Shown: piece by piece, positions 46,429-55,700 of the stretch
Layout: every line of letters starts with the position of its first letter
Position numbering within the stretch: the first letter of the stretch is position 1
Assembly (NCBI RefSeq): GCF_025857195.1
Contig: NZ_CP109787.1
Location: 4,157,001-4,221,000 of the forward strand
Direction: 5' to 3'
DNA: 64,000 nt
DNA from: Leisingera thetidis
Lineage (GTDB): Bacteria > Pseudomonadota > Alphaproteobacteria > Rhodobacterales > Rhodobacteraceae
Position numbers and translations under genes: made by a program
Notes under the pieces: generated by a model
The model's database searches: none
Told to the model about the DNA's origin: nothing
The model's input: the letters and a program-made list of their open reading frames with translations, nothing else

Positions 46429-48272
46429 ACATTGGCAACCTGATCGACGCCTTCCGCCCGGCAGAGGGCCCGCCGCCGCAGCAGCTGGGGGCCTTCCTGC
46501 GCTGGTGCCTGGCCGGCGCCTGGCCGATGCTGCTGCTGGCGGCGGCGTTTTCTGCGCTGGCCGGCGGGATGGAGGCGGGCACCGCCTTTATCCTGGGCCT
46601 GGTGATCGACACCGCAATTGCCAGCGGCCCGGAGCAGTTCTTCGCGGCTGGCAATGTTGCGGTGATTGCGCTGGCACTGGGTTTCTTCCTGTTTGTGCGC
46701 CCGGTGCTGTTCGGATTGTCCGCGGCGTCCAACTCGATCATCGTCGGCCCGAATGTAAACCCGTTGGTGCTGTCGCGTCTGAACCGCTGGACATTGGGCC
46801 AGTCGGTACGATTCTTTGACGAGGACTTTGCCGGCCGCATTGCCCAGAAACAGATGCAGACGGCCAATGCGGTGACTTCGGTGACGACGGAGGTCATCAA
46901 CGTTGTTGCTTTTGCGCTGGCGTCTCTGGCAGGCTCCTTGGCTCTGCTCGGCTCAATTGATGCCCGGATCACCGCGGTATTTCTGGTCTGGCTGGCCGGT
47001 TATTTTGTATTGATCCGCTGGTATCTGCCGCGCATCCGTAAACGGTCCGGCGCCCGCGCCGGCGCGCGGGCTACGGTCACCGGGCAGGTCGTGGATTCGA
47101 TTACCAACATCAAGACGGTCAAGCTGTTTGCCCATGCCGACCACGAGGAACGCACGGCCCAGGACGCGATGGTCACCTTCCGCGAAAAGGCGCTTCATTT
47201 CGGTTATCTGGCTGCCGGTTTCCGGTTCTGCCTGATGTGCCTGGCCGGCATCCTGCCGGTGCTGCTGATTGGAGCCACCCTGCTATTGTGGCAGTCCGGC
47301 ACGGCAACGGAGGGCGACATTGTGGCCGCCGGCGCGGTCTCGATCCGCATTGCCCAGATGACAGGCTGGGTCAGCTTCACGCTGATGGCGATCTATTCCA
47401 ACGTTGGCGAGATCGAGAATGGCATGAAGACCCTGTCGGTCCGCGACCGGGTGGAAGACACATCTGATGCCCAGCCGCTGGAAGTGAACGAAGGCGGGAT
47501 TGAGTTTGGCCAGGTGGAGTTTGCCTATGGGCGTGATGTCGGCGGGGTGCAGGGCATCAGCCTGACCATTCACCCAGGCGAAAAGCTGGGCATTGTCGGT
47601 GCCTCCGGGGCCGGGAAATCGACACTCGTTTCGCTGCTTCTCAGGCTCTATGAAGGGGAAAATGGCCAGATTCTGATCGATGGCCAGGATATTTCAACGG
47701 TCACCCAGAACTCGCTGCGCAGCCAGATTGGCATGGTCACCCAGGAAACGGCGATGTTCAACCGCTCGGCGCGGGAGAACATCCTCTATGGGCGGCCGGA
47801 TGCATCTGAAGAAGACCTGCTCGCTGCGGCGGAGAAGGCCGAGGCGCATGAGTTCATCATGGAGCTGCAAGACGGGCAGGGACGCGTCGGCTATGACGCT
47901 TACCTGGGCGAGCGCGGGGTGAAACTCTCTGGCGGGCAGCGGCAGCGGATTGCGCTGGCCCGGGCGATCCTCAAGGACGCGCCCATTCTGGTGCTGGATG
48001 AGGCCACCTCGGCGCTGGATTCCGAGGTTGAGGCCGCGATCCAGACAGCGCTGCACCGGGTGATGGAAGGCAAAACGGTGCTGGCGATTGCCCACCGGCT
48101 GTCGACGCTCAGCGAGATGGACCGGATCATCGTGATGGAAAAGGGCCGGATCGCCGAGAGCGGCAGCCACGAAGAGCTGTTGGCCAAGGGCGGGCTCTAC
48201 GCCACCTTCTGGGCGCGCCAGTCGGGAGGCTTCATCTGCACCGAGGAAGAGCAGACTGCGGCGGCTGAATAA
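46425..48272 (+). CDS. ABC exporter half-transporter, permease-ATPase fusion (second of pair)
   Basis: 615 residues, paralogous to the preceding protein: Walker A GASGAGKST, signature LSGGQRQRI, Walker B ILVLDEATSALD with catalytic Glu. Both halves keep consensus ATP sites, so there is no degenerate site of the kind seen in many heterodimeric exporters. The N-terminal domain has six membrane spans. Probable heterodimer with its neighbour; the substrate is not evident. Confidence 0.93.
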   Translation: MNIGNLIDAFRPAEGPPPQQLGAFLRWCLAGAWPMLLLAAAFSALAGGMEAGTAFILGLVIDTAIASGPEQFFAAGNVAVIALALGFFLFVRPVLFGLSAASNSIIVGPNVNPLVLSRLNRWTLGQSVRFFDEDFAGRIAQKQMQTANAVTSVTTEVINVVAFALASLAGSLALLGSIDARITAVFLVWLAGYFVLIRWYLPRIRKRSGARAGARATVTGQVVDSITNIKTVKLFAHADHEERTAQDAMVTFREKALHFGYLAAGFRFCLMCLAGILPVLLIGATLLLWQSGTATEGDIVAAGAVSIRIAQMTGWVSFTLMAIYSNVGEIENGMKTLSVRDRVEDTSDAQPLEVNEGGIEFGQVEFAYGRDVGGVQGISLTIHPGEKLGIVGASGAGKSTLVSLLLRLYEGENGQILIDGQDISTVTQNSLRSQIGMVTQETAMFNRSARENILYGRPDASEEDLLAAAEKAEAHEFIMELQDGQGRVGYDAYLGERGVKLSGGQRQRIALARAILKDAPILVLDEATSALDSEVEAAIQTALHRVMEGKTVLAIAHRLSTLSEMDRIIVMEKGRIAESGSHEELLAKGGLYATFWARQSGGFICTEEEQTAAAE

Positions 48273-48326
48273 AAGTTCCGGCGCATTTTGCTTTTGCTGA
48301 TCCCCGTGCCGCGCTATTGAGCGGCC

Positions 48327-49574
48327 ATGACTGACGCAGCCAGAACCACAGCAACGATCAGCCGGCTGGGCCATCAGGGCGATGGCGTCGCCGATGGCCC
48401 CCTGTTTTCCCCGCGCACCCTGCCGGGGGAGACCGTCTCCGGCATTGCCGAGGGCAGCCGGTTGACCAATGTCCGCATCGAGACACCTTCGGAACACCGG
48501 GTACAGCCGCCCTGCCGCCACTACAAATCCTGTGGCGGCTGCCAGTTGCAGCATGCCAGCGATGCCTTTGTGGCGGCGTGGAAGACGGATGTAGTGCGCA
48601 ATGCGCTGAGTGCGCAGGGGCTGGCGACGGAATTCCGCCCCATTCACACTTCGCCGCCCCAGTCCCGCCGCCGGGCTACTCTTGCGGTGCGGCGCACCAA
48701 GAAGGGGGCTATGGCCGGGTTTCATGGCCAGGCGTCGGATGTCATTACAGAAATCCCCGATTGCCAGCTGCTGGAACCGGCCCTTTTGGCGGCGCTCCCG
48801 GTGGCGGAGGCGCTGGCCATGGCCGGAGCCAGCCGCAAGGCGCCGCTGGCGGTGACGGTCACCGCGTCGGACGCCGGTCTTGATATGCTGGTCCGGAATG
48901 GCAAGCCTTTGGACGGGCGACTGCGTATAGAACTGGCGCAACTGGCCGAACAGCACCGGATTGCCCGGCTGACCTGGGAGGATGAACCGGTTGCGATGGA
49001 GCAGCCGCCGGTGCAGTCCTTTGGCGCGGCCCGGGTCTGCCCGCCGCCGGGCGCTTTCCTGCAGGCCACCCGCGAGGGCGAGGCGGCCCTGCTGGCAGGC
49101 GTGCTGGAAATCACCAGGGGCGCCAAGCGGATTGTCGATCTGTTTGCCGGCTGCGGAACTTTCTCGCTGCCATTGGCACAGGCGGCCGAGGTTCATGCGG
49201 TGGAAGGCGAGCGCAGTATGCTAGACGCGCTGGATGCCGGCTGGCGCAAGGCCAAGGGATTGAAAAAAGTTACCACCGCCACCCGCGACCTGTTCCGAAA
49301 TCCGCTGCTGCCGGAAGACCTGAACCCGTTCGGCGCCGCCTTTGAGGCGGCGGTGATCGACCCGCCTAGGGCCGGGGCCGAGGCGCAGATTGCGCAGCTG
49401 GCCAAGGCGCGCACCCCGGCGGTCGCCTATGTGTCCTGCAATCCGGTGAGCTTTGCCCGGGATGCCAAGGCATTGATCTCGGCGGGCTATTGCCTTGACT
49501 GGGTCCAGGTTGTTGACCAGTTCCGCTGGTCGGCCCATACGGAACTGGTTGCACAATTCACCCTGGAAGACTGA
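48327..49574 (+). CDS. Class I SAM-dependent RNA methyltransferase (RlmD/RumA-like)
   Basis: 415 residues. A short TRAM-like start (ISRLGHQGDGVADG), Cys cluster CRHYKSCGGC plus PDC (4Fe-4S), then methyltransferase core VDLFAGCGTFSLPLA, DPPRAGAE, and catalytic Cys in YVSCNPVSF. Methylates uridine C5 in rRNA or tRNA by family; which site is not certain. Overlaps nothing; the sodium channel gene follows 1 base after the stop. Confidence 0.9.
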   Translation: MTDAARTTATISRLGHQGDGVADGPLFSPRTLPGETVSGIAEGSRLTNVRIETPSEHRVQPPCRHYKSCGGCQLQHASDAFVAAWKTDVVRNALSAQGLATEFRPIHTSPPQSRRRATLAVRRTKKGAMAGFHGQASDVITEIPDCQLLEPALLAALPVAEALAMAGASRKAPLAVTVTASDAGLDMLVRNGKPLDGRLRIELAQLAEQHRIARLTWEDEPVAMEQPPVQSFGAARVCPPPGAFLQATREGEAALLAGVLEITRGAKRIVDLFAGCGTFSLPLAQAAEVHAVEGERSMLDALDAGWRKAKGLKKVTTATRDLFRNPLLPEDLNPFGAAFEAAVIDPPRAGAEAQIAQLAKARTPAVAYVSCNPVSFARDAKALISAGYCLDWVQVVDQFRWSAHTELVAQFTLED

Positions 49575-49575
49575 G

Positions 49576-50385
49576 ATGACAGATACCCAAGCAACTCCTC
49601 CGACCCGCCGTCTGGCGGCCATACTGGACAGTGAATGGTTCGGCCGCTTTATCACTGCTGTCATCCTGGTCAATGCGGTCACGCTGGGGTTGGAGACTGC
49701 ACCCTCAGTCATGGCCAGGGTCGGCGGGCTGATTCATCTTATCGACTATGCCTGCCTGTCGGTTTTCGTGGTGGAGATTCTGGCCAAGCTTTTCGTGCGG
49801 CGGCTGCGGTTTTTTCTGAACGGCTGGAACGTTTTCGACTTCGTGATCGTCGGTATCGCACTGGCGCCAGGAACCCAGGGGCTTTCGGTGCTGCGGGCGC
49901 TGCGCATCCTGCGGGTGCTGCGAGTGATTTCGGTTGCACCGAGGCTGCGCCGGGTGGTCGAAGGCTTCATCACCGCGCTTCCGGGGATGGGGTCGGTTTT
50001 CCTGCTGATGGCGATCATTTTTTATATCGGATCGGTGATCGCCACCAAGCTGTTCGGCCAGGAATTCCCGGAATGGTTCGGCGATCTGGGCCTCAGCGCC
50101 TATTCCCTGTTCCAGATCATGACGCTGGAAAGCTGGTCGATGGGGATTGTGCGCCCCGTGATGGAGGTGCATCCGCACGCCTGGGCTTTCTTTGTGCCCT
50201 TCATCATGGTGACGACCTTTGCGGTCGTGAACCTGCTGGTCGGCCTGATTGTGAATTCGATGCAGGATGCGCATGGCGAAGAAGAGGGTGAGCGCACCGA
50301 TGCCTACCGGGACGAAGTGCTGAGCAGGCTGGAAACCATTGAGCAGAAGATTTCGGGTTTGGCCGCTTCCGACAGGAAAATGTGA
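49576..50385 (+). CDS. Voltage-gated sodium channel, NaChBac/NavSp family
   Basis: 269 residues, one six-helix channel domain. S4 with repeated Arg (LRALRILRVLRVISVAPRLRR, residues ~107-126), pore selectivity filter TLESWS (183-188), S6 FIMVTTFAVVNLLVGLIVNS, and a C-terminal coiled coil from ~250 (DEVLSRLETIEQKISGL). TLESWS is the bacterial Na+ filter. Forms a tetramer in the inner membrane. ATG 49576 directly follows the methyltransferase stop. Confidence 0.95.
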   Translation: MTDTQATPPTRRLAAILDSEWFGRFITAVILVNAVTLGLETAPSVMARVGGLIHLIDYACLSVFVVEILAKLFVRRLRFFLNGWNVFDFVIVGIALAPGTQGLSVLRALRILRVLRVISVAPRLRRVVEGFITALPGMGSVFLLMAIIFYIGSVIATKLFGQEFPEWFGDLGLSAYSLFQIMTLESWSMGIVRPVMEVHPHAWAFFVPFIMVTTFAVVNLLVGLIVNSMQDAHGEEEGERTDAYRDEVLSRLETIEQKISGLAASDRKM

Positions 50386-50450
50386 TTTTTCTTAATGCCG
50401 GTTTCGCGGTATGGGCTGGTTAGAGGCAAATAAGAAAAACAGGCTTAATA

Positions 50451-50978
50451 ATGAACAGAAGGGCATTTGGTATCAGTGCGGCTGCGAGCTTTGCACTGGC
50501 AGGCTGCAGCAGCTCGGGCAACGCGGTGAACAGGTTTCAATTTTATGAGGGCCCCAAGGTCACATCGGTTGTGATCAACAAAGGGGCGCGCAAGCTGTAC
50601 CTGTTGCACAATGACGAAGTCCTGCGGGAATATGAGGTCGAGTTGGGCTTTGCTCCGCTGGGGCACAAGCAGGTCGAAGGTGACGGAAAAACCCCGGAAG
50701 GCACTTACGTTATCGATCGGCGCAACCCCAACAGCCGCTATCACCTGTCGGTAGGGATCTCCTATCCGAACACCCAGGACCGGGCGAACGCAAGCGCGCA
50801 GGGCAAACGGCCTGGCGGGGAGATATTCATCCACGGGCAGCCGAACAACGCTAAGGAGCGCAAGCGGGCGGCGCGGGTGGATGACTGGACCGCGGGCTGT
50901 ATCGCAGTGTCAAACGAAGCGATCGAAGAGATCTACGCCATGGTCCAGGACGGCACTGCCATCGCATTGCGGCCTTGA
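50451..50978 (+). CDS. L,D-transpeptidase (YkuD domain) lipoprotein
   Basis: 175 residues. Signal with lipobox FALAGC; mature protein begins near Cys19. YkuD catalytic region: IFIHGQP and DWTAGCIAVSN with the active-site Cys. Forms 3-3 crosslinks or attaches proteins to peptidoglycan in the periplasm. A second, distinct L,D-transpeptidase lies ~1 kb downstream, with a CAP lipoprotein between them on the other strand. Confidence 0.92.
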   Translation: MNRRAFGISAAASFALAGCSSSGNAVNRFQFYEGPKVTSVVINKGARKLYLLHNDEVLREYEVELGFAPLGHKQVEGDGKTPEGTYVIDRRNPNSRYHLSVGISYPNTQDRANASAQGKRPGGEIFIHGQPNNAKERKRAARVDDWTAGCIAVSNEAIEEIYAMVQDGTAIALRP

Positions 50979-51010
50979 ACGGGCAGTCGAGCGCTCCCGC
51001 GCCTGCAGTT

Positions 51011-51029
51011 GCGCCGGCAATGCCGGCGC
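51011..51029. terminator. Terminator-like hairpin between convergent ldt and CAP genes
   Basis: GCGCCGGC (51011-51018) and GCCGGCGC (51022-51029) with loop AAT; no T-run. Suits convergent termination. Confidence 0.5.
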
Positions 51030-51037
51030 CCTGAGGT

Positions 51038-51520
51038 TCAGCTCCCCATTACCATTGTCCACCAGATCTTGCCGCTCGGTTCCTGAAACCAGGAAAAGCC
51101 CATGTTCGCCGCCTTGGGGTCGAGGATCACCGCACGGGTGGCAGGCCGTTCCAGCCAAGCGGTCAGCGTTTGCTGCTCGTTTTCATAGGTTTCCGAAATG
51201 TTCTCGCCCAGCAGATTGCCTGTGTAGCCTGCACGGGCGACCCGGTCCAGCGGCGAGGAGCCGTCGGAGCCGAAATGCCAGGGCCGGTTCTGAACCGACA
51301 TATCGCGCGAATGTGTGGCAGCCGCCGCGGTCAGTTCGGCGTTCAGCTGGACCGGTTGCGCGCCGGCAGCCTGACGCAGTGCGTTAACGGAATCGAGCAT
51401 CCGGATTTGCACCTTGTCTGCATTCCTGATGCGGTAAGATCCACCGGATTCTGTCGCAGGGGTACAGGCCGCCGCCACGGTTAGAATTGCAGCAGCCATC
51501 AGCAGAAAAACGCGATTCAT
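51038..51520 (-). CDS. CAP (SCP/PR1-like) domain lipoprotein
   Basis: 160 residues. Lipobox VAAAC at the N-terminus. CAP core: LDSVNALRQAAGAQPVQLNAELTAAAATHSRDM (segments NALR, HSRDM), GENIS, and a late WWTMVMG. Exported; extracellular or periplasmic role unknown. Divergent from the second L,D-transpeptidase across a 171-base gap. Confidence 0.85.
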   Translation of the reverse strand: MNRVFLLMAAAILTVAAACTPATESGGSYRIRNADKVQIRMLDSVNALRQAAGAQPVQLNAELTAAAATHSRDMSVQNRPWHFGSDGSSPLDRVARAGYTGNLLGENISETYENEQQTLTAWLERPATRAVILDPKAANMGFSWFQEPSGKIWWTMVMGS

Positions 51521-51691
51521 CTTTGCTCTCTCGCTCTGTCAGTTGCTGATGCATTTATCCTTCCTGTGGCACAGGTGCAAACAGACCGGCAGAAATATGC
51601 AGATCCACCTGACGGATTGATTTGCGACTGCGGCTTTCCGGCCATAAAATGGCGCCACTCTGGATCCTGATTGCGCAAGTTGGAATGAACA

Positions 51692-52309
51692 ATGCCCCGA
51701 ATCCCATTTGACAGCTTCAGCAGGCGGCAATTTCTTGCCGGCGGCGCTGCTCTAATTTCCTCCTCCGCCCTGGCGCAGGAGGAGGGCGATGAGGCTCAGC
51801 AGGCCTTCGATCCGCTGCGCCCGCCTCCGGAGCCGGAACCGCCGGTCCAGCGCAATATTTCCGCTTTCCGCGCCAAATCCTGGAAACCCTATTTCGACAA
51901 CCTGCGAAATGGGGCGATTCTCGTCGATATCGACAGCCGGGCGCTGCATTACTGGTCCCCAGACGAGAGCACCTACAAGCTGTTCCCGTCTTCCGTGCCG
52001 TTGTCTGATGATCTCACCCGCCGCGGCCGAACAAAAGTCGTGCGCAAAGTGGAAGGGCCGGGCTGGGCACCGACTCCCAACATGCGCAAGCGCAATCCGG
52101 AGTGGCCCGCCTACATCCCGCCGGGCCCGGATAACCCGCTTGGTACCCATGCGCTGTACCTCAGCTGGAAGTTTTATCGGATCCACGGAACCCATGATAC
52201 GCGCAAGATCGGCCGCAAGTCCTCGAACGGATGCATCGGGCTATACAATGAGCATATCGCGCAGTTGTTCAGCCTGGCCAAAGTCGGCACTCAGGTGTTG
52301 CTAATTTGA
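51692..52309 (+). CDS. L,D-transpeptidase (YkuD domain), Tat-type export signal
   Basis: 205 residues. N-terminal RRQFLAGGAALISSSALAQ is a twin-arginine signal. YkuD core: YRIHGTHDTRKIGRKSSNGCIGLYN (segments RIHGT, SSNGCIGLYN with active-site Cys). Export by Tat is notable because most transpeptidases use Sec. Convergent distance to the small membrane gene at 52448 is small and co-directional. Confidence 0.9.
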   Translation: MPRIPFDSFSRRQFLAGGAALISSSALAQEEGDEAQQAFDPLRPPPEPEPPVQRNISAFRAKSWKPYFDNLRNGAILVDIDSRALHYWSPDESTYKLFPSSVPLSDDLTRRGRTKVVRKVEGPGWAPTPNMRKRNPEWPAYIPPGPDNPLGTHALYLSWKFYRIHGTHDTRKIGRKSSNGCIGLYNEHIAQLFSLAKVGTQVLLI

Positions 52310-52351
52310 CGACACGCGCGCGGGCGCTAAGCTGTTAACTATAACAAGCAA

Positions 52352-52431
52352 TTGCAATCCCGTAGTTTTGCTGGTTAGAAAAAAATACGAGGTAAGTCTT
52401 GGGTGCGCGGTTCAGATGTTTGATCCGCGCA
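52352..52431 (+). promoter_or_regulatory. Probable promoter and leader hairpin of the small membrane protein gene
   Basis: TTGCAA (52352-52357), 17 bases, TTAGAA (52375-52380); start near 52387. Palindrome TGTTA-N4-TAACA (52333-52346) lies just upstream. In the leader TGCGCGG (52404-52410) pairs with CCGCGCA (52425-52431), ~7 bases before the GGAGG ribosome site. Confidence 0.4.
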
Positions 52432-52447
52432 AATTCTGGAGGTTAAC

Positions 52448-52630
52448 ATGAAAAAACTCGTTATCGCTGCTGCGCTGACTGCTGCTGCTTCGACCGCCAC
52501 TGCTGGCAACCTGTCCGAGCCGGTTGTTGAACCGCCGGTCATCGTGGAAGAAGCTCAGGGTTCTTCCAGCGGCATCCTGCTGCCGCTGCTGCTGCTGGTT
52601 CTGGTTGGCGCAGCTGTTGCATCGAACTAA
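52448..52630 (+). CDS. Small secreted or membrane-anchored protein
   Basis: 60 residues. Signal-like start MKKLVIAAALTAAASTATA, a Pro/Val/Glu-rich middle (EPVVEPPVIVEEA), and a C-terminal hydrophobic helix LLPLLLLVLVGAAVA. No enzyme motif. GGAGG before ATG 52448, own promoter and a strong terminator, so it is expressed as a monocistron. The family is unfamiliar to me; a role with the nearby haem or cell-wall genes is speculative. Confidence 0.75.
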   Translation: MKKLVIAAALTAAASTATAGNLSEPVVEPPVIVEEAQGSSSGILLPLLLLVLVGAAVASN

Positions 52631-52653
52631 ATTCGACACACAGTTACAGAAAA

Positions 52654-52679
52654 GGCGGTGGTTCTCCACCGCCTTTTTT
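52654..52679 (+). terminator. Strong rho-independent terminator
   Basis: GGCGGTGG (52654-52661), loop TTCT, CCACCGCC (52666-52673), TTTTTT (52674-52679). Ends the small membrane gene; may also serve the convergent fusion gene. Confidence 0.92.
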
Positions 52680-52707
52680 GTGGGCTGAAGGGTAAGCGGA
52701 GCCTAAC

Positions 52708-55700
52708 CTAACCCTGTACTGTCTCATGCAGGATCTTGTCCAAAACACTGATGATCATCATCACATCTTCGGATTCGATGGTCAGGGGCGGACGGATTTT
52801 CAGGATGTTGTCCTTGGGGCCTTCGCTGCCAATCAGGATCCGGTGATCGCGCATCCGGTTTTTGACGTATGAGCAGAGCTCCGTAGCTTCCGAACCGTCC
52901 GGGTTGATCAATTCCAGCCCCAGAAACAGCCCCATGCCCCGGACATCGCCAACGCAGGCGTATTTTTGCTCCAGTGCTTTCAGACCCTTTATCAGCCTGC
53001 CGCCCATCACCCGGGCGTTGTCCTGCAGCCCTTCGTCATCAACGATATCCAGCACCTCCTTGCCGATCCGGCACGACAAGGTCGAGCCGCCGAAGGTGGA
53101 AAAGAACTCGATCCCATTGTCAAAGCTCTCAGCGATTTCCTTGGTGGTGACCAGCACGCCCAGAGGGTGGCCATTGCCGATCGGTTTGCCCATCACCACA
53201 ATGTCGGGCAGCGCACCCAGGTGCTCGAAACCGAAGTAGCAGTCGCCAAGGCGGCCGAGGCCGGTTTGCACCTCATCTGCGATGCAGATACCGCCTGCGG
53301 CGCGGATCTTTTCATAAACCGCAGGCAGGTAGCCCTTGGGCGGAATGATCTGACCGCCGACCGAGGGAAAAGTTTCTGCGATAAAGCCGGCAAGGCCGTG
53401 CCCCCTGCGCTGCAGGTTTTCGATGGCCGGATCCACCAGATCTGCGAATTTCTGCGCCCGGTCCGGATCGCCGCGGCGGAAGGAGCCGCGGTAGTCGTCG
53501 GCCACTTCGACCAGCTCCACCCAATCCGCCTGGCCTACACCGCCGGGCTTGTTGAATTTATAGGCGGAGATGCTGACCGCCCCGGTGGTATTGCCGTGGT
53601 AGCCGTGATCGGGCGTCACCATGCCCTTGGCGCCGGTATGGGCACGGGCCAGGCGCAGGGCCAGCTCATTCGCCTCAGTGCCGGAGTTCACGAAAAAGCA
53701 GACCTCAAAATGACCGGGCAGCTTGGTCAGGATCTTACCGGCAAAGGCTGTTTGTGCCGGGTGCAGATAGCGGGTGTTGGAGTTCACCCGTTTCAGCTGG
53801 TCGGCGGCGGCTGCCTGGATGCGCGGGTGCGCGTGGCCAACGTGCGGCACGTTGTTGTAGGCGTCCAGATAGGGGCGGCCCCATTCGTCGAACAGGTGGT
53901 GCTTCCAGCCGCGCACCAGCATCACCGGATCGGTGTAGGTGAGGCTGAGGTTGCCGCCAAAATGCGCGCGGCGGCCGGCCAGAACCTTTTCCTTGCTGGT
54001 GGGGCGATAGCGCACCTTTTCATCCGGCAGATTCAGCAGCGACGCCGGATTCGGGCAAAGTGCCCGCCACAGGTACATTTCGTCCGGATCGCCAACTCCG
54101 GGCCAGTCGGCCTCGATCCCCTCTGTGGTCAGCGCCAGCTGGAAATGCACATGCGGCGCCCAGCCGCCGTTTTGGCCGGGGTTGCCCAGGCGGCAGAATT
54201 CCTCGCCCTTCTCCACGACGTCACCGGGCTTCAGGCGGCCGAGGAATTCCGGATCCAGATGGCCATAAAGAGTATAGAACGGATCACCCTCCGGCGTCTG
54301 ATGGCGCAGGATGATCACCCCGCCGTAGTCCAGATGCCCGTCCCGGTATTCAGCCGCGAAGACTTCACCGTGCAAGGGGGCAAACATTGGCGTGCCAGCC
54401 GGGGCAAAGGCGTCCACTGCCAGATGAACGGAGCGCCTGTTGCTGGCTTTCCATGGTCCTTTGCGGAAAGCTGCATCCGTGTAGATCAGCCGCGGCTCGT
54501 GATAGCAGCCCAGCCAGATGCGGCCGTTGTCCTCAAATTCTTCGCCAACCCTGGCGGCCTCCTCCAACGGCATGTGAAAGGGGTTCTGCGGCCAAGTGGA
54601 GTGCTCCACCGACAGAGACCCCAAGGGTGCCTCCGCCAGGTTCTGCCCCATCAGCGGGGCAAAACTGCCGCGTTCCCGCTCCAGCCAGGCCATTACCCGG
54701 TCGGCGCCGTCCACCACCGGCATGCCGCAAGCCGCGCGCAGCCCGGCTGTCAGCAGCCCGCCGTGCAGCGTGGTGCCCTCCAGGAACCGCCAGGCCGGGG
54801 CTTGCGAGATGGTCACATACGGATCTTCCGGGTTCTCCGCAGCCATCAGAGTGGAGTTCACCACGCTCACAGCCAGCCGGGCACGCAGCAGCGGCCAGAC
54901 CATGTCCACTTCGGCGGGTGTCAGCGGATAGGTCTCGTGATAACCCGCCACCAATGCTGCAAGCGCGGCCTCCGGCGCCGGATGGTCCAGCACGATATAT
55001 GCCGCGGCAATCGCCAGGTCGCAGATCCGCGGTGCGGAGCACATGTCGCCCAGGTCGATGAGGCCCGATACCTGGCGCGGCTCTCCCAGTTGCCCCGCCA
55101 CCACGATGTTGTAATCGTTGGCGTCATTGTGGATCGCCTGTTTGGGCAGTGTCGCCAAAACAGGCTCTAATCGGGTGTAGTTCGTGCAAATTCCTTCAAG
55201 GATCGCACGACGCGCAGGGGCTGTGACGCAGGAGAGCTGATCCTTGATCCAGCCCGCGCGCATCAAGTCCCATTTGAAATCGCGCTCCAGACCCTCGTGC
55301 CGGAAATCCGCCAGTGCCTTGGCTGAGCCGCCCAGCACCTGGCCGACCTCATGGATCAGCGCGTCGCTTTTGGGCTCGGCTTTGGCATAACAGCGCCCCG
55401 GAAGCTGGTTCAGCAGCCAGACGAGCCGGTCCTGACCGTCCTCGCCCGGCAGTGTCAGCAGTGATTCGCCATCCACAGAGGAAATCACGCGCGGGCAGGG
55501 CAGATCTGGCTGGCGCGCAGCGATATGTTCAAACGCTTTCACCTGCATGTCGACCAGCCAGTTCTCGCAGCCGGGGCGCATCGCCTTGAGGATAAACCCC
55601 TCGCCTTCAGCCGCCTTGGCCAGGAAATTCAGGTCGTATTCCCCATCCAGACGGCTCAGTTCCGCCTCGATGCCCCAATGCTGTTTGAGGGCAGCGGCCC

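Noticed and set aside
44590..48272. CydDC-type assignment for the ABC pair
   Set aside because: No cydAB nearby and both proteins are MsbA-like; evidence too thin to name.
52966..55170. 734-codon plus-strand frame opposite the fusion gene
   Set aside because: The minus-strand protein has three intact domains; the plus-strand frame shows none.
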